Below, one piece after another: positions 1 through 5,671 of a stretch of 9,948 nt of DNA. The notes beneath the pieces were generated by a model, which made no database searches, was not told where the DNA came from, and worked only from the letters and a program-made list of their open reading frames with translations. Both the position numbers and the translations under genes were made by a program. Every line of letters begins with the position of its first letter. The stretch's first letter is position 1. The DNA is from CAZFDE01 sp964517795. Its GTDB lineage: Bacteria; Planctomycetota; Phycisphaerae; Sedimentisphaerales; Anaerobacaceae. The stretch covers positions 1 to 9,948 of the forward strand of contig CAZFDE010000090.1 in NCBI GenBank assembly GCA_964517795.1, read 5' to 3'.

Positions 1-93
1 TTTTTTGTTAAAACGCTTAAGGAACCGCCATTCGTACCGGACACCTTTAATTTCCTTATTGAAGTCTTCAATCGTTAAACGTTCGCTATTTTT

Positions 94-831
94 TTACAGG
101 ATCCATTTTTTGCGGATGTTTCGCAGGCTCAACGTGAAAAGTATTCCACAAAACACGACCAACGCACCAAAGTTCAATCCTATCGGCAGATGACTTGTTT
201 GATTTATCGAATTGTGAAGAAGGTCTGCTCCATACGTCAGGGGCAATATATAAGGTAACGGCTTCAGCCAGATTGGAAATTGCTGAATCGGGAAAAACAG
301 TCCGCACAGGAAGATCATCGGGAAACGGAAGAAATTCGAGAATGTCTGTGCTTCGAATACCTCTTTTACCGAGACGGCAATGAACAGTCCCAAAAAAGTC
401 GAACTGATTGCAATAAGTACCATTGCCGGAATCAGAACGCCCCAGTTGACAGCCGACAGGTCGGTTAAAAACATGGCAATGACAATCGGGACAAGGGCAT
501 TCAAGGTTCCAAACAAAATTGCTCCGGTTGTCTTGGCCAGCATTAACGTTTCCAGTGAAATCGGGGCCAGCAGCAGCCGCTCAAAAGACCGCCCCTTTTT
601 CTCGAATGTTACGGTTACAGCCAGAACACTGGTTGTTCCAAAGAGTATGCTTAGTGCCACCAGCCCCGGCAGCAGGTCCGGCAGGCTTTCCATTCCAAGA
701 CCTGAACGAATGAAAAACATGGCGATCCAGACCAGCGGGAACAGCAGTCCCCAACTGATGTTCGGCGGTTTGAGGTAGTAGCTGCGCATATCCTTAACCA
801 AAATATTCCAGAATGCAATCCACTGTCTCAT
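94..831 (-). CDS. ABC-2 type transporter permease
   Basis: This 245-residue inner-membrane protein is probably the membrane half of an ABC-2 exporter working with the ATPase encoded upstream (1246-2226). It has about six hydrophobic segments: roughly residues 26-42, 53-75, 101-122, 129-153, 170-183 and 218-236. A cytoplasmic-looking charged stretch near 76-90 (FEKKGRSFERLLLAP) fits the ABC-2 family. The segment 171-205 (FLCGLFFP, then WLKPLPYILPLTYGADLL) is the typical NodJ/DrrB-like C-terminal signature. I chose the ATG at 831 rather than an in-frame one at 897: the extra 22 residues are Cys-rich and unlike the family, the longer form would overlap the preceding gene by 65 bases, and a GGCGGGA purine run lies just before the 831 start. 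The preceding gene stops one base upstream, so translational coupling is likely. The substrate cannot be told; drugs, lipids and polysaccharides are all known for this family. Confidence 0.88.
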   Translation of the reverse strand: MRQWIAFWNILVKDMRSYYLKPPNISWGLLFPLVWIAMFFIRSGLGMESLPDLLPGLVALSILFGTTSVLAVTVTFEKKGRSFERLLLAPISLETLMLAKTTGAILFGTLNALVPIVIAMFLTDLSAVNWGVLIPAMVLIAISSTFLGLFIAVSVKEVFEAQTFSNFFRFPMIFLCGLFFPIQQFPIWLKPLPYILPLTYGADLLHNSINQTSHLPIGLNFGALVVFCGILFTLSLRNIRKKWIL

Positions 832-832
832 T

Positions 833-1189
833 TTACATCCCGCCCAATTTTGCTCTGAACATAAAAAATACCGCCCCCAGCAGGCACAGTCCGGCACATA
901 TGTAATCGAGTGTAATTTTTTCCCTCAAATAGATCAGTGAGAAGGGAACGAACACGGCCAGTGCAATCACTTCCTGAAGTATCTTAAGCTGACCGACATT
1001 CATCACATGGTGCCCTATTCTGTTGGCAGGCACCTGGAGGAGGTATTCAAACAATGCTATGCCCCAGCTTACCAGTGCAGCAATAATCAAGGGCTTATTT
1101 GCCAAATTTTTCAGATGCCCATACCAAGCAAATGTCATAAATACGTTGCTACAGCATAACAAAAATGCGGTCAAAAAATATTTATCCAT
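833..1189 (-). CDS. DUF486 (DMT superfamily, EmrE-like) small membrane protein
   Basis: This 118-residue protein has four predicted membrane helices (about 4-23, 32-51, 69-88 and 95-112). It matches the DUF486/COG3169 pattern I recall: SNVFMTFAWYGHLK at residues 14-27, SWGIALFEYLLQVPANRIG at 41-59 and GQLKILQEVIALAVF at 66-80. The length is normal for the family, whose function is not established; by fold it belongs with small drug/metabolite transporters. The ATG at 1189 follows an excellent TGAGGTGAAAT ribosome-binding site. It starts 56 bases after the ATPase gene ends and stops one base before the permease begins, so it sits inside the ABC operon and is almost certainly co-transcribed. 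Whether it assists the exporter or merely shares its transcript is unknown. Confidence 0.85.
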   Translation of the reverse strand: MDKYFLTAFLLCCSNVFMTFAWYGHLKNLANKPLIIAALVSWGIALFEYLLQVPANRIGHHVMNVGQLKILQEVIALAVFVPFSLIYLREKITLDYICAGLCLLGAVFFMFRAKLGGM

Positions 1190-1245
1190 ATTTCACCTCA
1201 ACCCATATTATATTTGTGATGTTGACACTTTTCATTGGGAATGAC

Positions 1246-2226
1246 TTACCTTGCGCCTGCTTTGTCCTTTTCTTTTTTCATGGCATCGGCCTCAATACCT
1301 GTAATTTCAACAAAAACATCTTCAAGACTCGGTTTCATTCGCCGGGCTTCAGATACTTCGATTCCCTGCTCTTCAAGAAAACGAACCACCGCTCCGGCAA
1401 GAATGGGACGATCCGCTTCTATTCGAATCAGGTCTTTTTGCGGAAAAAGAAAATTCATCTCGGTAAAAGATTCGGCCAGCTTATCCTGTATGCTGTCATC
1501 CGTATGTGCACATAGAATCTGAACAACATGTTTGTCCTGGAAGGGGTGCAGCAGATTTTCAACGGTATCACTTTTCACAATACGGCCTGCTACAATAAAC
1601 GCGATACGGTCACAAAGCCGCTGCGCTTCCTCGATATAGTGAGTGGTCAGAAAGATGGTCGTGCCGATTTTGTGCAAATCCGAAATCAATTGCCTTACCT
1701 GCCGGGCACTGGCGACATCCAGGCCGGTTGTGGGTTCATCAAGGAAAAGAATTCGAGGTTCGTGTATGATTGCTGCGGTAATAGTCAGCTTTCGTTTCAT
1801 CCCTTTTGAATAGCCGCCGAATTTGCGATTGGCCGCCTGTTTAAGGCCAAAGACCTCCAGCAATTCTTGTGCTTTGTTTAACCGTTTTTGCTTGGGCATT
1901 CCATACAGCGCCCCGCAGAAACATAGATTCTCGAAGCCGGTTAATTCGGGATATAAATTGCTCTCATCCGGGACCACACCGATAAGATGCTGAGCCGCTC
2001 TATGCTTTTGGCTGCAATTGATCCCGCTCATCCGGATCGTTCCGTTATCGGGTCTCGCCAAGCCCGTCAGCATATTGATGGTAGTTGTTTTGCCCGCACC
2101 GTTGGGGCCGAGAAAACCGAATAATTCGCCAGGCTCAATTGCAAAGGAAATGCCGTCAACAGCCTTGATGCGGTCGAAGCTCTTGGTCAGATCGCCCACT
2201 TCGATAATGGCCGTGCGTTTATTCAT
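1246..2226 (-). CDS. ABC transporter ATP-binding protein (ABC-2 exporter, DrrA/NatA-like)
   Basis: This 326-residue cytoplasmic ATPase would power the permease encoded at 94-831. Visible motifs are Walker A GPNGAGKTT (residues 40-48), signature YSKGMKRKL (139-147), Walker B ILFLDEP (159-165), the D-loop GLD (168-170) and the switch histidine H196 in LTTHY. The Q-loop position reads VVPDES (84-89), with Asp87 where many ABC proteins have Gln; I recall this variant in some ABC-2 exporter ATPases. The C-terminal 100 residues form the accessory domain of DrrA-like proteins, ending in the family's PSLEDVFVEITG (residues 300-311) and a charged Lys-rich tail. The ATG at 2226 is the natural start because the conserved domain begins within ten residues. 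No strong ribosome-binding site precedes it, only an A-rich AGAAAAAA run. Confidence 0.93.
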   Translation of the reverse strand: MNKRTAIIEVGDLTKSFDRIKAVDGISFAIEPGELFGFLGPNGAGKTTTINMLTGLARPDNGTIRMSGINCSQKHRAAQHLIGVVPDESNLYPELTGFENLCFCGALYGMPKQKRLNKAQELLEVFGLKQAANRKFGGYSKGMKRKLTITAAIIHEPRILFLDEPTTGLDVASARQVRQLISDLHKIGTTIFLTTHYIEEAQRLCDRIAFIVAGRIVKSDTVENLLHPFQDKHVVQILCAHTDDSIQDKLAESFTEMNFLFPQKDLIRIEADRPILAGAVVRFLEEQGIEVSEARRMKPSLEDVFVEITGIEADAMKKEKDKAGAR

Positions 2227-2664
2227 CGTTTTTTTCTAAAATATAAATGATAAGGCGGAGATCCCATCAACACGCCGTCTAACTTCCGTTCAGGAATGTA
2301 AAAGTGTCCGGGAATTATTCTGCAATTCCATTTTCTATCCTTGCATTTGCTCTCATTATACGGCAACTGCCGTCGCCCATCAACACTATTCTTTCCTTCA
2401 ATTCTTATACTGTTTCCTGCTTTTCGTCAATTTTCCAAGATGTGCTGCCGCAGACCCTCTCTTCAGCGGTTTCCTGAATTTTTGTTAGATACTGTGATTG
2501 GCATTTTCCGCTTGCTCTACACCTTAAGCAGTAGGGTGTAATACAGAGCTATTCGTGTGATATTTTAATCGAATGATTTCGTCGGATTGCGACATTGGCA
2601 TTTCAAAAAACAAGTCCGAAGGGGTAAATGAACCGGATAAAACACATGGGGCGGGAATTGGGCG

Positions 2665-2691
2665 TTGAATTTTTGTGCGGCTGGCTATAGA
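2665..2691 (+). promoter_or_regulatory. Possible sigma70-like promoter of the rhamnose operon
   Basis: TTGAAT (2665-2670) and TATAGA (2686-2691) resemble -35 and -10 hexamers. The 15-base spacer is shorter than ideal. If used, the transcript would start near 2698 and have a leader of about 135 bases containing the palindrome and the 9-base repeats. This is the best-looking candidate upstream of the kinase but remains weak. Confidence 0.28.
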
Positions 2692-2727
2692 ATTCACAGT
2701 CCGAAAGTATTTGAATTTTAGGATTTC

Positions 2728-2744
2728 GGTGGGCACGGCCCACC
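2728..2744. repeat. GC-rich perfect palindrome (REP-like hairpin)
   Basis: GGTGGGC (2728-2734), loop ACG and GCCCACC (2738-2744) form a perfect 7-base stem with a 3-base loop. No T-run follows on the plus strand. On the minus strand the hairpin is not followed by T either, so it is not a typical intrinsic terminator. It may be a copy of a dispersed REP-like palindrome, or an mRNA leader hairpin of the rhamnose operon. Confidence 0.55.
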
Positions 2745-2757
2745 CTACTCTAAAAAA

Positions 2758-2784
2758 CTCGGTGTTCTCTGTGAACTCTGCGGC
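2758..2784 (+). repeat. Three tandem imperfect 9-base units
   Basis: CTCGGTGTT, CTCTGTGAA and CTCTGCGGC follow one another without a gap, sharing the pattern CTCkGyG. The array lies about 50 bases before the kinase start, between the palindrome and the ribosome-binding site. It could be a repeat remnant or a regulator binding array; nothing in the window decides this. Confidence 0.4.
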
Positions 2785-2820
2785 TGTTCGTGGTTTGGGT
2801 TTCGAGTTATTTGGACATGA

Positions 2821-2837
2821 AAGGAGACAGGTAATTG
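2821..2837 (+). promoter_or_regulatory. Strong ribosome-binding site fixing a TTG start for rhaB
   Basis: AAGGAGA (2821-2827) is close to the ideal anti-16S match and lies 8 bases before TTG (2835-2837). No ATG or GTG lies at a suitable distance in the kinase frame. The protein beginning MDTQHYIAVDLGAESGR starts at the usual distance before the glycine-rich ATP motif. A TTG start with so strong a site may set the kinase level. Confidence 0.75.
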
Positions 2838-4304
2838 GATACGCAGCACTATATCGCGGTCGATCTGGGTGCCGAGAGCGGGCGGGTGATGCTCGGTACG
2901 GTATCGAAGGATAATTTTACACTCGAGCAGGTCTCGCGTTTTGGCAATACGCCGTTGGAGGTTGACGGGACGCTTCGGTGGGATTTTGGGCATCTGCTGA
3001 GCAGTATCAAAAGCGGGATCGCCGCGGCCGTCAAACAGAGCACGCACCCCGTGGCCGGGATCGGGATCGACAGTTGGGGGGTGGATTTCGGCCTGCTCGA
3101 TGGTGAGGGGCAACTGATCGAGAATCCGTATCATTACCGCGATGCCCGTACCAACGGGATGATGGAGAGGGCCTTTGAAATGGTCGATAAGCGCGCGGTC
3201 TATGAACACACGGGTCTTCAGTTCATGCAGCTCAATACGATTTATCAATTACTTTCGATGCGACTGGCGGATTATCCGGCCCTGAAGCAGGCCAGGCGGC
3301 TACTGTTCACGGCCGACCTGTACGCATATTTTCTCTGCGGCAGGCCGTTCGGCGAATATACCTTAGCCAGTACATCGCAGTTGATGGATATGCACAGCGG
3401 GCAATGGTCGAAATTTCTTTTCGAGAAACTCGATCTGCCGCCGGCGATCATGCCCGATCCAGTTCGGCCGGGGACGGTGGTAGGGCAGTTGACCGATGCG
3501 GTGGCGGCCGAGCTGGGCTGCGATCCGATCCCGGTGATTGCGGTCGGCTCGCACGATACGGCCAGTGCCGTCGCGGCGGTCCCGGCGCAGGGCAAAAACT
3601 GGGCGTATCTGTCGTGCGGGACGTGGTCGCTGATGGGTGTGGAGGTGCCCGATGCGATCATCAACGATAAGACGTTCGAATACGAATTTACCAACGAGGG
3701 CGGCGTGGAGGGCACGATTCGCCTGTTGAAGAATATTATGGGCCTGTGGGTGCTGCAGGAATGCCGCCGCCAGTGGCAGCGGGACGGCGAGGATCTGGAT
3801 TACGCGACGATCACGGAGATGGCCGAGCAGGCCGAGCCGTTTGCGGCATTTATCGATCCCGACCACAGCGAATTTCTGGCGCCCGGCGATATGCCCGCAC
3901 GGATCGCCGAATATCTCAAAGAGACCGGCCAAGCAGCGATCAGCGATAAGGGCCAGATCGCGCGGGCGATTCTCGAGAGTCTGGCGCTGAAGTATCGCAC
4001 GGTCGTCGAGCGGATCGAGGATATCACCGGCGAAAAAATAGAGTGCCTGCATATGGTCGGCGGCGGGATACAGAATGAGTTATTGTGCCAGTTTACCGCT
4101 GATGCGATCGGGCGCACGGTGATTGCCGGGCCGGTCGAGGCGACCGCCAGCGGTAATATCCTGATGCAGGCCAAGGCCGCGGGGCAGGTCAGGGACCTGG
4201 ACCAGATTCGCCAACTGGTGCGAAATTCGTTTGAGTTGAAGACGTATCGGCCGCAGGATACGCAGCGATGGCAGAACCAATATCAGAAAATTCAATCCAT
4301 GTAG
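2835..4304 (+). CDS. rhaB: Rhamnulokinase (FGGY family)
   Basis: It phosphorylates L-rhamnulose with ATP to L-rhamnulose-1-phosphate in the cytoplasm, the second intracellular step of the kinase pathway. The 489 residues equal the length I recall for E. coli RhaB. N-terminal FGGY domain: DLGAESGRVML (10-20), sugar-site GIDSWGVDFGLLDG (77-90), NPYHYRDART (97-106), GLQFMQLNTIYQL (127-139), FTADLYAYFLCG (158-169) and TSQLMD (180-185). The catalytic base is Asp241 in VGSHDTASAV. C-terminal domain: YLSCGTWSLMGVE (258-270), NEGGVEGTIRLLKNIMGLWVLQECRRQW (287-314), MVGGGIQNELLCQFTADAIG (407-426) and GPVEATASGNILMQAKAAGQ (432-451). All functional positions appear intact. It is the first gene of the operon, and 14 bases separate it from the next start. 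The RhaT and aldolase genes downstream support rhamnulose over related substrates such as fuculose. Confidence 0.95.
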   Translation: MDTQHYIAVDLGAESGRVMLGTVSKDNFTLEQVSRFGNTPLEVDGTLRWDFGHLLSSIKSGIAAAVKQSTHPVAGIGIDSWGVDFGLLDGEGQLIENPYHYRDARTNGMMERAFEMVDKRAVYEHTGLQFMQLNTIYQLLSMRLADYPALKQARRLLFTADLYAYFLCGRPFGEYTLASTSQLMDMHSGQWSKFLFEKLDLPPAIMPDPVRPGTVVGQLTDAVAAELGCDPIPVIAVGSHDTASAVAAVPAQGKNWAYLSCGTWSLMGVEVPDAIINDKTFEYEFTNEGGVEGTIRLLKNIMGLWVLQECRRQWQRDGEDLDYATITEMAEQAEPFAAFIDPDHSEFLAPGDMPARIAEYLKETGQAAISDKGQIARAILESLALKYRTVVERIEDITGEKIECLHMVGGGIQNELLCQFTADAIGRTVIAGPVEATASGNILMQAKAAGQVRDLDQIRQLVRNSFELKTYRPQDTQRWQNQYQKIQSM

Positions 4305-4318
4305 GAAAAGGGTTATCG

Positions 4319-5659
4319 ATGGGTGATGACGTACAAAAATTAGAATCGCAGCTTGACAGTTTTGACGCGAACCAGCGGCGAGCGGCACTTGAGACACTGG
4401 TTGAGATGGCTGCAGAAGGGCAGATTTCGTTCGAAAAGCCGCGGGCCTTTGTGAACCTGCATGGGCATACGTTTTTCTCATTCAATGCGTATGGCTATTC
4501 GCCGAGCAAGTTCGCGTGGCTGTCGAAGAAGCGAGGACTGGCCGCGGCGGGGATCGTCGATTTCGATGTGCTCGACGGGCTGGATGAGTTTCTCGAAAGC
4601 TGCCGGCTGCTCGATCTTAGGGGCGGCGTCGGGGTCGAGACGCGGGTCTTTGTGCCCGAATTCGCCGACAAGGAGATCAATTCGCCCGGTGAGCCTGGGA
4701 TCGCTTATTATACGGGGGTGGGATTCACCGACTCAAAGCTCGAGGGGATGGCCGGCGAATTTCTGAGTTCCATGAAGCAGACGGCCCAGCGGCGGAACCG
4801 CGAATTGATGCAGCGGGTCAATGCGTATCTCAAGCCGGTGGAGCTGGATTACGAAAAAGATGCGATGCCGCTGACGCCCGCGGGCAATCCGACCGAGCGG
4901 CATTTATGCCTGGCCTATGCCCGAAAGGCGCAGCAGGTGTTTGAGGATGAGCAGTCGCTTGGGCAGTATTGGCAGGAGAAACTGGGGGTCGCGGCGGAGA
5001 AGCTCGAACTGCCGGAGGGCCGCGCGCTGCAGGATACGATCCGGGCCAAAACGATGAAACGCGGCGGGGTGGGGTATGTTCAGCCGGATGCCGGGTCATT
5101 TCCGACGATGCAGCAGATGAGTGAATTTGCGCTGGCGGCCGGGGCGATCCCGGTTCATGCGTGGCTCAACGGACTTTCCGACGGCGAAAGAGAAATCGAA
5201 AGGCTGCTCGATACCGCGATGGCGACCGGTTGCGAAGGGCTGGCGATTATTCCCGACCGCAATTTTACGCCGGGCGTTCAGGATGAGAAACTGGCGAACT
5301 TGCAGGCAGTGATTACGCTGGCGCAGGAAAGAGATTTGCCGATTTTTGTCGGGACGGAGATGAACAGTCCGGGCCAGAAATTCGTGGACGATTTCGAATC
5401 CGACGAATTGAAGCCTTATATCGACATCTTCATGGCAGGGGCGCAGATCGCCTATGCCCATACGGCGCTGCAGAAACACGCCCAGATGGGGTATTGCAGT
5501 GAATGGGCGAAGCAGCGGTTTGCCGATCGCAAAACGAAGAACGAATTTTACCAACAAGTCGGCGAGATGCTCAGCCCGTCACGTGAAAAATGTCTGGAGC
5601 AGGTCGATTCGACGATGTCACCGCAGAAAATGATCAATCATATTCAATCTACAATTTGA
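4319..5659 (+). CDS. PHP-domain-like protein of unknown function
   Basis: The sequence recalls the PHP (polymerase and histidinol phosphatase) metal-dependent phosphoesterase fold, but its substrate is unknown. In the 446-residue form, motif I is VNLHGHTFFSF (45-55, His48 and His50). Motif II is GIVDFDVLDGLDEF (78-91), where the usual TDHD is VDFD, so Phe82 replaces a canonical His. Motif III is GVETRV (105-110, Glu107). Later PHP-like segments are GAIPVHAWL (275-283, His280), EGLAIIPDRN (306-315) and VGTEMNSPGQKF (344-355), where a G-D/S-D-x-H motif is expected. A helical insert (about 145-245) separates the halves. I chose ATG 4319: GGAAAAGGG lies 6 bases upstream, whereas an in-frame ATG at 4268 would overlap rhaB and adds a non-conserved leader. 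It sits between rhaB and the dehydrogenase gene, implying a role in deoxysugar metabolism; whether it is a phosphatase, an isomerase-like enzyme or an inactive homologue cannot be told. Confidence 0.8.
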   Translation: MGDDVQKLESQLDSFDANQRRAALETLVEMAAEGQISFEKPRAFVNLHGHTFFSFNAYGYSPSKFAWLSKKRGLAAAGIVDFDVLDGLDEFLESCRLLDLRGGVGVETRVFVPEFADKEINSPGEPGIAYYTGVGFTDSKLEGMAGEFLSSMKQTAQRRNRELMQRVNAYLKPVELDYEKDAMPLTPAGNPTERHLCLAYARKAQQVFEDEQSLGQYWQEKLGVAAEKLELPEGRALQDTIRAKTMKRGGVGYVQPDAGSFPTMQQMSEFALAAGAIPVHAWLNGLSDGEREIERLLDTAMATGCEGLAIIPDRNFTPGVQDEKLANLQAVITLAQERDLPIFVGTEMNSPGQKFVDDFESDELKPYIDIFMAGAQIAYAHTALQKHAQMGYCSEWAKQRFADRKTKNEFYQQVGEMLSPSREKCLEQVDSTMSPQKMINHIQSTI

Positions 5660-5671
5660 AAGGTTTACCGC

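Larger units (their letters stand above)
2531..2748. repeat. Candidate small non-autonomous element bounded by GTAGGGTG / CACCCTAC
   Basis: An 8-base sequence, GTAGGGTG (2531-2538), recurs as its exact reverse complement CACCCTAC (2741-2748), enclosing about 200 bases without a gene. The right end overlaps the perfect palindrome at 2728-2744. No clear target-site duplication flanks the pair, and the match does not extend past eight bases, so chance is a real alternative. I list it because the right-hand end resembles dispersed palindromes that I recall from several bacterial genomes. Confidence 0.25.
2227..2834. other. Divergent intergenic region between ABC and rhamnose operons
   Basis: I find no convincing gene in these 608 bases. 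Short open frames exist on both strands (plus 2341-2541, minus 2524-2736), but they are low-complexity and lack ribosome-binding sites. The region must carry the promoters of both flanking operons. Small inverted repeats include CGGCA-AC-TGCCG (2361-2372), ATTCG-N14-CGAAT around 2551-2574 and GTCG-GATTG-CGAC around 2581-2593, any of which could be an operator. The segment 2531-2834 also contains the repeat structures listed separately. No regulator gene is encoded between the two operons. Confidence 0.7.

Noticed and set aside
58..72. ATTGAAG-T-CTTCAAT inverted repeat as a terminator of the ABC operon
   Set aside because: The loop is a single base and the stem is AT-rich with no following T-run in the direction of transcription, so it is not a credible terminator.
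1..93. Minus-strand reading frame left open from just after the permease stop to the window edge
   Set aside because: There is no ATG or GTG in that frame. Other frames have only a TTG or GTG without a clear ribosome-binding site, and 93 bases are too few to call a gene. A downstream gene beyond the edge remains possible.
832..897. Longer start for the ABC permease at 897
   Set aside because: The added residues are Cys-rich, would overlap the DUF486 gene by 65 bases and are not family-like. The 831 start has a purine-rich site and lies one base past the upstream stop.
2518..2540. TACACC-N11-GGTGTA hairpin as a terminator or riboswitch
   Set aside because: The 6-base stem with an 11-base loop is weak, has no T-run, and shows no conserved aptamer features.
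2341..2541. Plus-strand 66-codon frame in the intergenic region
   Set aside because: The translation is Phe/Leu/Ser/Arg-rich with no domain, and the start has no Shine-Dalgarno sequence.
2524..2736. Minus-strand 70-codon frame in the intergenic region
   Set aside because: It lacks a ribosome-binding site, has no recognisable motif and coincides with the repeat-bounded segment, so it is better explained as non-coding.
3363..4052. Long open frame of 229 codons antisense to rhaB, and similar antisense frames at 5096-5557, 5900-6439, 6761-7315 and 7544-8326
   Set aside because: The plus-strand genes have strong family matches. The antisense translations are Arg/His/Pro-rich shadows produced by GC-rich codon bias and match no family I know.
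4268..4318. In-frame ATG upstream of the PHP-like gene, giving a 463-residue protein overlapping rhaB
   Set aside because: The extra 17 residues are read from the rhaB tail in another frame, and no ribosome-binding site precedes that ATG. The ATG at 4319 has a purine-rich site at proper spacing after the rhaB stop.
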